Below, in pieces: positions 1-8,380 of a stretch of 64,000 bases of DNA (the first letter of the stretch is position 1; each line of letters starts with the position of its first letter). Under the pieces are notes generated by a model, which did no database searches, was not told the origin of the DNA, and saw only the letters and a list, made by a program, of their open reading frames with translations. The stretch comes from Bacillus sp. V3-13 (GTDB lineage Bacteria; Bacillota; Bacilli; Bacillales; Cytobacillaceae), in assembly GCF_002860165.1 (NCBI RefSeq), contig NZ_PGUZ01000027.1, positions 1 through 64,000 of the forward strand, in the 5' to 3' direction. The position numbers and the translations under genes are program-made.

Positions 1-65
1 GAGAGTACTTTCATTAAATTTTTGTGCCTTGAGCACAGCGAAAGGAATGAAACTTATTATGTCGG

Positions 66-104
66 AACAAAAAGAAGAAGCAGGAACCTCATAGACGCCT
101 GCTT
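66..104 (-). terminator. Probable terminator of the sigma factor gene
   Basis: Seven-base arms AAGCAGG (78-84) and CCTGCTT (98-104) form a hairpin. Read on the minus strand it is followed by a T-rich tract (CTTCTTCTTTTTG), as expected about 90 bases beyond the stop of the minus-strand sigma factor gene. The remainder of bases 1-193 shows no convincing gene. Confidence 0.5.
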
Positions 105-193
105 TTACGACCATCTTCCCAACCTTCAGCAGAGGAATTGCCCTTGTTCGATTTGATATACAATCTTATTTGTTCATTCTTCTCACCAAAGAA

Positions 194-1132
194 CTAAAGC
201 ACATACTTTCGTGGGAAAGCCTTCATATTTAATTCTTTTGCTGCAGCTTCAAGCATTTCCGGACAGAAATAATAATCCTTAATGTCAACAATTTTGTCGC
301 TTTCCACTTGCAGCAAATTTAGATCATAAACAGCAAGTGAATCTTCCAACCTGGCGATTTGAACAATGGTATAACGCCCCCATAAAAGATGCAGCTCTGC
401 TTTCATATTAACAGGGTCCTTGGCCCAATCGGCAAGTGAATATTTACAGACAGTTTCTTTGCCATACTCCTGTGCAATATGCACAATGTCATTGCTTACA
501 TGAGTGTCTAATAATCTGGCGATGCCGTCCGGATCTCTGCGGTTAAATGACTCAATATAGGAATTGATAATCTCTTTTTGTTTATTCGTTATTACTTGTT
601 TTTCTTCAGTCCCTTTCTCCTGGGCTTTCAACTGTTTTATTCTGACTCTCGCCCGGTTCAGCAGCGCCTTAACAGCTCCTTCCGTACAGCCGATCATCTC
701 TCCAGCTTCTTGTGCTTTAAACTGAAAGACATCAACCAATAATATCACGGCTCTTTGCCGAGGTGGTAAATGCAGCACCAGTTCCTCAATCGCTCCATAT
801 ACCTCAAATGAAAAGTCTTCGTCCTGCAAAGCTTGCTCCCCGACAATCTCAATCGAATCAGTTAGCAACTTCTTCTTACGGCATTGGTCAATCCAAATGT
901 TCGAGGCGATGCGAAAAAGAAACCCTTTTGGGTTAATGGGCTGCCATATTTGGCTCAGGGATGAAAATGCCCTGAGCAATGTATCCTGGACCAAATCCTC
1001 CGCATCCCAGGGAGAACCGGTTATATGGAAACAATATTTCCATAAAACAGGTCTGTGCGGAATGATAAATTCATCAAACGTGCTTTTAATATCCCTGAGC
1101 GGGTTGCCGAGATCTTTCATATCCGTTGTCAT
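194..1132 (-). CDS. ECF-type sigma-70 family factor with C-terminal NTF2/SnoaL-like domain
   Basis: A 312-residue alternative sigma factor. Region 2 lies near residues 20-85 (includes DAEDLVQDTLLRAF, the core-binding and -10 recognition part) and region 4 near 115-170 (PPRQRAVILLVDVFQF, then a helix-turn-helix with TEGAVKALLNRAR). A tail of about 120 residues starts around ESFNRRDPDGIARLL and resembles the NTF2/SnoaL fold of SigJ- or ECF41-like factors, where the tail regulates activity and there is usually no anti-sigma factor. The ECF41 tail motifs WLPEP and DGGGR as I recall them are absent, so the subgroup is open. The start at 1132 is chosen because GGAGGT lies six bases upstream; the frame continues open to 1219 without a better site. 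No anti-sigma gene is adjacent within the window. Confidence 0.88.
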   Translation of the reverse strand: MTTDMKDLGNPLRDIKSTFDEFIIPHRPVLWKYCFHITGSPWDAEDLVQDTLLRAFSSLSQIWQPINPKGFLFRIASNIWIDQCRKKKLLTDSIEIVGEQALQDEDFSFEVYGAIEELVLHLPPRQRAVILLVDVFQFKAQEAGEMIGCTEGAVKALLNRARVRIKQLKAQEKGTEEKQVITNKQKEIINSYIESFNRRDPDGIARLLDTHVSNDIVHIAQEYGKETVCKYSLADWAKDPVNMKAELHLLWGRYTIVQIARLEDSLAVYDLNLLQVESDKIVDIKDYYFCPEMLEAAAKELNMKAFPRKYVL

Positions 1133-1817
1133 ACAGATACCTCCATAATTTTTTGTACAACCATAAGAACGTGAATTTTTATAAAAAAGATACGCTGGCT
1201 TGCAAAAATTTTTTATCATTATTCAAATGTTCAATTAAGATAAAGGCAGTTCTTTTACAGATTAAATAAAGATCAGATGAAAAAAACATCCATTTTGTCA
1301 AAAATAGTTCTTGATAAATGGCTCCTTCTTTCTTTGTTAAACTGACTTGTTTACACGTGAGGTCTTCTTATAACGTAATTACCGATTTGAATACTAAACT
1401 GTTTTATTGGGGCGGCTCACTGGTTACAGGTGCATATGGAATGGTCGTGGTATGTCTGCTGGGGGAGGAATTTTCTGCTCAGAAGTTGTTCTTTTGTTCG
1501 TTCACTAAAAAGAGTAAGATGAAAATTTGCAAAACTGAACTCAGCTTAGTGCCGAGGAAATGGGTTGTGATTTTAATATCACATTAGTAAAACAGATCTG
1601 TTTAATAGGCATATCTTCATGATTATTAACTATGTACGGGTAAAAACCACTAAAATTATCAGAGATTAACTCTCACGTTAATGTCCGGTAATGGAGTGAT
1701 GATGGTAGTTTCCAATAATTGATAAGCAACTTTGGCTAGCTCCACTCGCCAATCATTTTGTGGAGCTAGCCAAAGCACTTGCACATTGCTTTTTGGTTGT
1801 TAACTGACACTGTGAAT
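1133..1817. other. Gene-free interval with a 16-bp perfect inverted repeat
   Basis: No supportable gene was found. The notable element is a perfect inverted repeat: CTTTGGCTAGCTCCAC (1730-1745) and its complement (1760-1775), around a 14-base loop. It lies about 43 bases beyond the stop of the minus-strand glycosyltransferase, so it may act as its transcription terminator, but no clear T-tract follows on either strand. An 89-codon open frame at 1318-1587 has no ribosome binding site and no recognisable family. Confidence 0.5.
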
Positions 1818-2972
1818 TTACAAGTATTCCTGATAATAAGAAAGTTCTGTCTCCGCTTCAAAATAATGATCGTCAACCTTTAAGATAAACTCCAAAATAT
1901 CCTCGGCTGCATGTGCATTTATAAATTTTCTTTGGCTTTTTATAATGCTATTTATTTTTTCGCCATCATTTGCGAGCAATTCGGTTATTGTCTTTTTAAT
2001 GTCCTCTGGATTCTTGCATACTACTCCCAAATTTAATTTCTCCGCAAATGCAGGATTGTCTTCTTCCTGGCCAGGCAATGCACCGGTGATGACTAACGGC
2101 GTGTTGGAAGCGATGGCCTCGAACATCACATTGGGACTGCCTCTCGTAAAGGCGATATCCGAAGCAAACATGAGATCTTGAATGTTTTTTGTGAAGCCGT
2201 AAATCTCGACTTTATCTCTATATTTCTCCTTAAGAGATTGCTCCAGCTTTGCTTTTAGTTTTTCGTTTCTCCCTGCAACAATTTTCACTGTGCAATCAAA
2301 ATGATCAAGCAGATTTTCCGCGATTTTCTTCATGTTTCCTACACCTTCGCCACCGCTCATGATCAAGCATTTTAAAGGTGCGCTTTCTTTATAACTGATT
2401 TTTTTATGTATTCCTTTTCTAAAAAACCTCGAACGTACAGGGAATCCCAGTACTTTTATGTTCTCAACTGGAATGCCATATTCAATACACTTATCCCGTG
2501 CTTCAACAGTTGGGCTTATAATATAATCAGCGCGTTTATCTGCCCAAAGCGGGTAAATGTTTACAAGATCGGCAATTAGGATAATAAAAGGTATTTTAAG
2601 ATGTTGTTTTTCTAATATATTTAGAACTGAACCGTTAAAATTAGGGTGGACTGATAAAATTAAATCTGGTTGTACTTCATCCAATAATGTTAAAAAGTTA
2701 TCTCTAATCTGTAATTCTATCAGGCCATTAATTAACGATGGGGTCATAGCAGATAAATTCCATACCAGCTTCCATAAGTTCTCTGCATTTCTCGTTAAGG
2801 GCCCGTATGATTTACCGATATTTTGCAGCAGCTGTCCGCCAAGCGAAAATCCATCTACTACATGGATTTTGACGTCATCATCAGTTCCAATTTTTTCAAA
2901 CAGAGATTCTGTTATGCTTTTATGTCCATGACCTGTATTATCAGATGAAATGATGAGTATTTTTTTGCTCAT
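1818..2972 (-). CDS. MGDG-synthase/UgtP-like glycosyltransferase (GT28)
   Basis: A 384-residue GT-B glycosyltransferase of the monogalactosyldiacylglycerol synthase/processive diacylglycerol glucosyltransferase group, which transfers a sugar from a UDP-donor to a lipid at the inner membrane face. The N-terminal acceptor domain carries the family signature NTGHGHKS (residues 12-19). The C-terminal domain has MSGGEGVGNM and the donor-binding stretch TRGSPNVMFEA followed by NTPLVI. No signal peptide or membrane span, as expected for a peripheral enzyme. It starts at an ATG with GAGAGG upstream. It is divergent from an MFS transporter, a pairing reminiscent of ypfP-ltaA (glycolipid synthase plus flippase) in staphylococci; that functional link is inference. 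The acceptor and donor sugar cannot be read from the sequence. Confidence 0.8.
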   Translation of the reverse strand: MSKKILIISSDNTGHGHKSITESLFEKIGTDDDVKIHVVDGFSLGGQLLQNIGKSYGPLTRNAENLWKLVWNLSAMTPSLINGLIELQIRDNFLTLLDEVQPDLILSVHPNFNGSVLNILEKQHLKIPFIILIADLVNIYPLWADKRADYIISPTVEARDKCIEYGIPVENIKVLGFPVRSRFFRKGIHKKISYKESAPLKCLIMSGGEGVGNMKKIAENLLDHFDCTVKIVAGRNEKLKAKLEQSLKEKYRDKVEIYGFTKNIQDLMFASDIAFTRGSPNVMFEAIASNTPLVITGALPGQEEDNPAFAEKLNLGVVCKNPEDIKKTITELLANDGEKINSIIKSQRKFINAHAAEDILEFILKVDDHYFEAETELSYYQEYL

Positions 2973-3128
2973 TTTACCAAGCCTCTCATAAAAGACGTAT
3001 AATAAGATTATAACAAAATAAAAATAGTTTGATGCTCAGTTACATAAATTCTTAATACAATATTAATATTTTGGTATGTATTCATGACATACATCTTAAC
3101 ACATATATAAAGGAGTTTTAAAAATATT

Positions 3129-4553
3129 TTGAAAAATACTAATATGAAAATAATTTATTCTATATCTGTTTTTATCGCATTGGCTGCCTTTGATCACATC
3201 ATTATTGGGTTATTTCCGCCTCTGTTTCAATATATAGCTGATGATTTAAATGTGCCTATAGCCAGTTTGGGTATTGTTTCAGCTATTAATATTTTAGTAA
3301 CAGCGATTTCCTCTGTTTACTGGGGATATCTTTCAGGAAAATTTAATCGAAAAAAACTTATTATTATCGGCACGTTAATTTGGGTCTTATCAGTATTCCT
3401 GACCTCGATAAGCACAAGTTATGTGCAACTACTAATATTTCAGATCTTGACGGGAATAGGTTTAGGATGCATAGCATCCATTGGGTTCAGCGTATTGACG
3501 GATTATATCCCTTATCGAAAACGCGGTATGGTATTGAGCCTCTGGGGAATGGCGCAAGGCTTGGGCGGAATTGCAGGAGCACTTTTAGCTTCTTTAACCG
3601 CAACAAACACCAATTGGAGATGGCCTTTTGAATTAGTAGGCTTTATCGGCTTTTTTCTGATTATCCTATACTTGTTTGTTAAAGAACCATCCAGAGGTGA
3701 ATCAGATCCTGAGCTGAAAGGCTTCATTAAAAGTGGACAATCCTACAACTACTTTATTGAAGCAAAGCATATACTGGGAATTCTCTTAAAGGGCAGTAAT
3801 GTGTTTCTGTTTTTGCAGGCCTTCTTTATGAATATTGCGACAGGAAGTCTTATCTGGATTCCAACCTTGTTTATTTTTAAAATCATCCAGCAAGGCTACA
3901 GCATGGAAACAGCAGTGATTGCCTCGGGTTATCTTTATGCTATATTTCAGCTTGGCGGGATGATGTCCATTTATTTAGGACATCTGGGTGATAAACTTCA
4001 AAAGAGAACCTTTAAGGGACGAGCTTATTTAACCGCGTTCTTCGTATTTCTTACGATGCCGCTGTATATACTCATGTTTACAGTTCCAATGAATGACCTG
4101 TCTTTGCCTGGTGACAACAATGCTATATTTATTTTGATCAGCATCATCAAGCAAATATTTATCAATCCATGGCTGGCTTTATTGTTTGTATTATCATTTT
4201 TAGCTTCTGCTGCTCAATCTGCCAACACACCAAACTGGCTGGCACTCATAACAGATGTGAATCTTCCCGAGCACAGGGGGACAGCCTTCAGTGTCGCCAA
4301 CCTTTTTAATAGTTTTGGAAGAACCATCGGAAACGTAGGAGTTGGGATTGTGCTTGGCATCATCTCAATTCGCTTCCAGGAACCGTATAGCTATATCATT
4401 ACCTTGTCGATACTGCAAATTTTCCTTATTCCCTCGGCAATATGCTATATAAAAATGGCGAAAAAAAATGTTACGGATATAAACAAAGTTAAAGAAACAT
4501 TGAAGGAAAGATCGGAACATCAGAGACGTCGTTATTATAATGAAATTCGGTAA
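3129..4553 (+). CDS. MFS transporter
   Basis: A 474-residue integral membrane protein with about 12 hydrophobic segments. After the second segment is an MFS motif-A-like loop (GYLSGKFNRKK), and PYRKRGMVLSLWGMAQGLGG resembles the region of segments 4-5. A TTG start at 3129 is preferred because AGGAG lies 13 bases upstream; the alternative ATG at 3144 would be 28 bases away. A charged tail (KERSEHQRRRYYNEIR) follows the last span. Substrate unknown. Because it is divergent from an MGDG-synthase-like glycosyltransferase, lipid or glycolipid translocation is an attractive but unproven role. Confidence 0.85.
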   Translation: MKNTNMKIIYSISVFIALAAFDHIIIGLFPPLFQYIADDLNVPIASLGIVSAINILVTAISSVYWGYLSGKFNRKKLIIIGTLIWVLSVFLTSISTSYVQLLIFQILTGIGLGCIASIGFSVLTDYIPYRKRGMVLSLWGMAQGLGGIAGALLASLTATNTNWRWPFELVGFIGFFLIILYLFVKEPSRGESDPELKGFIKSGQSYNYFIEAKHILGILLKGSNVFLFLQAFFMNIATGSLIWIPTLFIFKIIQQGYSMETAVIASGYLYAIFQLGGMMSIYLGHLGDKLQKRTFKGRAYLTAFFVFLTMPLYILMFTVPMNDLSLPGDNNAIFILISIIKQIFINPWLALLFVLSFLASAAQSANTPNWLALITDVNLPEHRGTAFSVANLFNSFGRTIGNVGVGIVLGIISIRFQEPYSYIITLSILQIFLIPSAICYIKMAKKNVTDINKVKETLKERSEHQRRRYYNEIR

Positions 4554-4566
4554 CAATAGCAGTCGA

Positions 4567-4659
4567 AGCTGAATTTGGTAAAGAAGGGCTGCAATGAGTT
4601 TCGGAAATGCAATTCCAGCTGCCAAATTCAGGCGGCTTTTTCTTTTTTTAATAAAAAAT
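4567..4659 (+). terminator. Possible terminator after the MFS gene
   Basis: CTGAATTTGG near 4568 can pair with CCAAATTCAG near 4622-4631. This closes a long hairpin that is followed by CTTTTTCTTTTTTT. The stem is long and interrupted, so support is moderate. Confidence 0.45.
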
Positions 4660-4689
4660 AACCTGGTTAGTAAAATCACTAACCAGGTT
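4652..4689 (-). terminator. Rho-independent terminator of the VOC gene
   Basis: A perfect 12-bp stem AACCTGGTTAGT (4660-4671) pairs with ACTAACCAGGTT (4678-4689) around a 6-base loop. On the minus strand it is followed by TTATTTTTTATT, a classic intrinsic terminator 75 bases beyond the VOC gene stop. Confidence 0.85.
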
Positions 4690-4762
4690 TACAGGTCATG
4701 ATTGAGTTGTTCCGATATATCCACTGTTAAAAAATTCCGACCTATTATTAGAAAAAGACTCG

Positions 4763-5164
4763 TTATTGACCAGGATGAAGAATGTTAGTGGCGCTCAGCA
4801 AATTGCCATCCGGGTCTTTAAATCCGAAGCCGCCCAAGCCATTTTCATTATTGATATTAAGAGTTCCGACTTCAACGTTTTTTTCCTTTAGCCAATCATA
4901 AAACTCTTTTAAAGACGGAGTATAAAAGTCGATTACACTGTGTATTACATTGTTATAAGTATTTTTAAAAGATAGGTTGCTTTTTTCTTCGGTTTCAACC
5001 AGGAAAATAGTAGGCACTCCTTTTGAATGAAAACTAAGCATTGCATTCTCTTCACCTTTAAAGTGAATCTCTACACCGAGGATATCAACATAAAAATCAA
5101 CGGATTGTTCCAAGCTCGATACAGGAATTTCAATCGTTGCGATATGAGAAATAAAATTAGACAT
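4763..5164 (-). CDS. VOC (glyoxalase/bleomycin resistance) family protein
   Basis: A 133-residue single-subunit VOC protein. The N-terminal beta-alpha-beta module starts HIATIEIPVSSLEQSVDFYVDILG and the C-terminal module ends GFGFKDPDGNLLSATN, the usual end of this fold. Such proteins bind a metal between two modules and act as lyases, dioxygenases or sequestering resistance proteins; the function here cannot be specified. The ATG start is preceded by GGGAGGTAACT on the minus strand. It is monocistronic, bounded by its own terminator, and divergent from the ROK-led sugar operon. Confidence 0.85.
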   Translation of the reverse strand: MSNFISHIATIEIPVSSLEQSVDFYVDILGVEIHFKGEENAMLSFHSKGVPTIFLVETEEKSNLSFKNTYNNVIHSVIDFYTPSLKEFYDWLKEKNVEVGTLNINNENGLGGFGFKDPDGNLLSATNILHPGQ

Positions 5165-5307
5165 AGTTACCTCCCTGGAATTTAGTTCATTAATTAGTTC
5201 ATTGCTGACCAGGTGAAATCCTGCTTTTTAAAACATTCAGACGAAAGAAATTGTTGTTTCCTAACAATAAGCTATGGATTTAACGAAATCATCGAAAATT
5301 TTTTAAA

Positions 5308-5338
5308 AACTTACTTGCTTCATTGAAGAAAGTAAGTT
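5308..5338. promoter_or_regulatory. 31-bp imperfect palindrome, candidate ROK operator
   Basis: AACTTACTT (5308-5316) and AAGTAAGTT (5330-5338) are perfect inverted arms. Inside them CTTC-ATT-GAAG continues the dyad, leaving only one mismatched pair near the middle. It ends 34 bases before the ROK repressor start, where an autoregulatory operator would be expected. There is no T-tract, so a terminator is unlikely. Direct repeats TTAGTTCATT lie further upstream (about 5181-5205). Confidence 0.5.
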
Positions 5339-5372
5339 AATCTACAATTAGAAAAAACTAAGGATGAGTAAT

Positions 5373-6593
5373 ATGAATGGTCTCAGAAAAGGAAGTAAAG
5401 ATTTAATTAAAGAAATAAACAGGTCAATCGTTATCAACTTGATCAGGGACTCTGGCAAAATTAGCAGGTCTGATATTTCAAAAATCACGGAAATGAGCTT
5501 ATCGACTGTAACCTATATTGTCGATGAACTTCTAGGCATCAATTTGGTTAGGGAAGTTGGAGTAGCAACTTCGACTGGCGGCAGAAGGCCTGTTTTATTG
5601 GAATTTAATGCGGATTATGGCTACACGGTTGGCTTGAAAATCGAGGAAAAAAGAATATTGTTTGCTCTCACAAATTTAAATGCTGATATTTTAGAGCTGG
5701 TGGAGAAGAAATTCGATAAATCGGATGATATTCAAAATATTGTTTCGTTAATTGCTCATGAAATAACTGAAATCCTTCAGAAATCTAATATTGAGCAGGA
5801 GCAGCTGATGGGAATCGGCATCGCGGCGTCTGGACTAATAAACCGCCAGGAAGGAACAATTGTCCGTTCCTCAATGCTTGGATGGGAAAATATCCCGATT
5901 TGCCAATGGATAAGCGAACGTGTAAACAATATTCCCGTTTTTATTGATAAAAATGTAAACGCATACGCTATGGCGGAACTTTGGTCTGGAGAGGGGAAAG
6001 ATTTAGCCAATTTTGTTTGCATTTCAGTAGGAGCAGGATTAGGAATGGCCTTGGTAGTAGATAAGAAGATTTATTATGGAGAGTTTGGTGGAGCTGGAGA
6101 ATTCGGCCATACTGTTCTCAAAATTGGTGGGTTTCCATGTCATTGCGGCCAGCGGGGGTGTCTTGAAATGTACGCCTCCGAATTTTTTCTTTCCAACCAG
6201 GGAGAAGAGCTAAGAGAGAAATACCCGGATACAATGATTAATGATTTCACGTTTGAAGATGTGCACGCTGCTGCTGTCAAGGGTGACCGGCTTGCCTTGG
6301 AGTTAATGGATTCCTTTGGAGAAAATCTTGGTTATGGAATTTTGAATGCCATTAATAGCTTAAATCCCCACAAGATTTTGTTAATAGGGGAAGGAATGAA
6401 ATATAAAGAATCATTTATTGAGGCAGCTATTAACATAGCAAAAGTTAATTTTTTCTCCGCCGCAAATATTCAAACAGAAATAATACCTACCCAACTGGGA
6501 GATGATTCATGGTTAAAAGGGGCTTCCTTGCTGGCAATTAACCATTTGTTTCAGGCCCCTATTTATGAAGAATCTAAATCCTTACTAAACTGA
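5373..6593 (+). CDS. ROK family transcriptional repressor (XylR/NagC-like) of the alpha-glucan operon
   Basis: About 406 residues. The N-terminal winged helix covers residues 20-70 (SRSDISKITEMSLSTVTYIVDELL), followed by the ROK sugar-kinase-like domain. The zinc-binding signature is GHTVLKIGGFPCHCGQRGC (the CxCGxxGC pattern). The ATG at 5373 is preferred over the one at 5364 because AAGG at 5360-5363 is correctly spaced only for the former. The gene ends 9 bases before the first permease gene, so the repressor is probably co-transcribed with the operon it controls. The inducer is likely a sugar derived from the transported alpha-glucan, by inference from neighbours. Confidence 0.9.
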   Translation: MNGLRKGSKDLIKEINRSIVINLIRDSGKISRSDISKITEMSLSTVTYIVDELLGINLVREVGVATSTGGRRPVLLEFNADYGYTVGLKIEEKRILFALTNLNADILELVEKKFDKSDDIQNIVSLIAHEITEILQKSNIEQEQLMGIGIAASGLINRQEGTIVRSSMLGWENIPICQWISERVNNIPVFIDKNVNAYAMAELWSGEGKDLANFVCISVGAGLGMALVVDKKIYYGEFGGAGEFGHTVLKIGGFPCHCGQRGCLEMYASEFFLSNQGEELREKYPDTMINDFTFEDVHAAAVKGDRLALELMDSFGENLGYGILNAINSLNPHKILLIGEGMKYKESFIEAAINIAKVNFFSAANIQTEIIPTQLGDDSWLKGASLLAINHLFQAPIYEESKSLLN

Positions 6594-6602
6594 GGTGAGA
6601 AC

Positions 6603-7478
6603 ATGGTTGGAATGTCAAAAAGAAAAACAGCGTTCTGGGTATTTGTGTTTCTTTTTCCTAATCTAATCGGATTTTTAACCTTCATTGTTTTCCCTTTACT
6701 AACGTCGTTTACGATAAGTTTTACCAATTGGGACTTAATTTCAACAATGGAGTTTATCGGGTTTGAAAATTATAAACAACTTCTGACGGATAGTGAATTT
6801 TGGGCTGCCTTTGGCCATACTTTGTTTTTCATTGCCGGTTATTTGCCCTTAGTTATGATATTTGGCTTGGCTTGTGCGCTTTTGCTAAACAAGAAAATAA
6901 AATTAAGGGCCTTTTTTCGTGCAGCGTACTTTTTACCTGTGGTTACTTCATGGGTTGCTGTTTCTCTTGTTTGGAAATGGCTATTCAATCCGAGCTATGG
7001 CCTTATTAACTATCTTTTATCCTTTGTTGGCATTGATGGATTGATTTGGCTGCAGGATGAACATTTAGCAATGCCGGCGATCATTATTACAAGTGTCTGG
7101 AAAGATATCGGATTTGTGATGGTGCTTTTCCTGGGAGGCTTGCAGAATATTTCTTCTTCCTACTATGAAGCGGCCGACATCGATGGGGCAAATCCATGGA
7201 AAAAATTCTGGAATATCACCCTGCCCCTATTAACACCTACGACCTTTTTTGTAACAATTATCTCTTTAATTAATTCATTTCAAGTCTTTGATCAGGTCAT
7301 GATCATGACTGAAGGCGGCCCCGGCGGAGCTACCAATGTGTTAGTCCAAAATATTTATAATCATGCTTTTCGTTACTTCGAAATGGGATACGCATCTGCT
7401 ATGTCATGGATTCTGTTCATTGTCATATTTGTTATTACATTAATACAGATGAAGCTCCAGAAAAGGTGGGCAAACTAA
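6603..7478 (+). CDS. Carbohydrate ABC transporter permease, MalF type
   Basis: A 291-residue inner-membrane permease with six predicted spans. The cytoplasmic EAA loop, which contacts the ATPase, reads EAADIDGANPWKKFW and is followed by NITLPLLTP. The start has a strong GAGGTGA site 6 bases upstream. The stop is 2 bases before the next permease start, showing tight coupling. No ATPase gene is present in the operon, so the complex probably borrows a multitask MsmX-type ATPase, as B. subtilis CUT1 importers do (inference). Confidence 0.93.
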   Translation: MVGMSKRKTAFWVFVFLFPNLIGFLTFIVFPLLTSFTISFTNWDLISTMEFIGFENYKQLLTDSEFWAAFGHTLFFIAGYLPLVMIFGLACALLLNKKIKLRAFFRAAYFLPVVTSWVAVSLVWKWLFNPSYGLINYLLSFVGIDGLIWLQDEHLAMPAIIITSVWKDIGFVMVLFLGGLQNISSSYYEAADIDGANPWKKFWNITLPLLTPTTFFVTIISLINSFQVFDQVMIMTEGGPGGATNVLVQNIYNHAFRYFEMGYASAMSWILFIVIFVITLIQMKLQKRWAN

Positions 7479-7480
7479 AG

Positions 7481-8365
7481 ATGGAAATGAATACGGTTAC
7501 AAAAAATACAGCTATTCTCCAGAAAGAATATCAAACTTCTAATATCTTAAAAATCAGCAAAAAAGTTTTATTATATTTTGCTTTGATTTCGGGTGCGATT
7601 ATGATGCTGCTTCCTTTTCTGTGGATGGTTTCAACTTCGTTAAAGAATCAGGGAGCAACCATGGTATTTCCACCGGAATTTATCCCCAAAAATGCAACCT
7701 TTCAAAACTATCAAGAAGTGACAGTCGCATTCCCGATGCTCCAGTTTTTGGCTAATTCACTGATAGTGGCCGTTTTGACGACATTAGGCCAATTATTATT
7801 GTGTTCCATGGCCGCATATGCTTTTGCGAGAATGAATTTTTGGGGCAGAGATAAACTTTTCCTGCTATATTTGGCTACTATGATGGTTCCTTCACAGGTG
7901 ACCATGATACCTCAATTTATACTAATGAAAAATTTCGGTTGGCTCGATACATACCAAGCATTAATCATCCCGGGATTATTTAGTGTGTTTGGAACGTTCT
8001 TGTTAAGACAAGCATTTTTATCGATCCCAAGAGAACTCGAAGAGGCAGCCTTTATGGATGGAGCAAACCATTTCTCTGTTTTTTGGCGGGTCATATTGCC
8101 TTTATCGAAACCGACACTGGCGACGTTAGGAATCTTTTCATTTATGCAATCCTGGAACAATTATCTCTGGCCACTTATTGTAATAAATGATAAAAGCATT
8201 GCAACATTGCCGCTAGGTTTATCCCTTCTGCAAGGGAGGTGGGAGACTGATTGGAACTTAATGATGGCAGGCGTAGTCATTAGTGTATTACCGATACTTG
8301 CCGTGTATCTTTTTGCCCAAAAGTATTTTATTCAAGGAATGACAATGAGTGGAATGAAAGAATAA
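7481..8365 (+). CDS. Carbohydrate ABC transporter permease, MalG type
   Basis: A 294-residue permease partner with six spans. The EAA loop is EEAAFMDGANHFSVFWRVILP. The C-terminus ends QKYFIQGMTMSGMKE, typical of the MalG side (IxGxxxGxxKx). The frame is open from 7406, but the ATG at 7481 has AAAGGTGGG about 10 bases upstream and avoids overlap with the preceding gene. It pairs with the MalF-type permease and the following lipoprotein as a CUT1 importer for oligosaccharides. Confidence 0.93.
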   Translation: MEMNTVTKNTAILQKEYQTSNILKISKKVLLYFALISGAIMMLLPFLWMVSTSLKNQGATMVFPPEFIPKNATFQNYQEVTVAFPMLQFLANSLIVAVLTTLGQLLLCSMAAYAFARMNFWGRDKLFLLYLATMMVPSQVTMIPQFILMKNFGWLDTYQALIIPGLFSVFGTFLLRQAFLSIPRELEEAAFMDGANHFSVFWRVILPLSKPTLATLGIFSFMQSWNNYLWPLIVINDKSIATLPLGLSLLQGRWETDWNLMMAGVVISVLPILAVYLFAQKYFIQGMTMSGMKE

Positions 8366-8380
8366 TAAGGGGGAATCGAC

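Noticed and set aside
1318-1587. 89-codon open frame in the gap after the sigma factor
   Set aside because: No RBS, no recognisable domain, unusual composition and no conserved context.
4365-4679. 104-codon minus-strand frame over the MFS gene end
   Set aside because: It crosses two hairpins and the MFS coding end, with Leu-rich low-complexity translation and no RBS.
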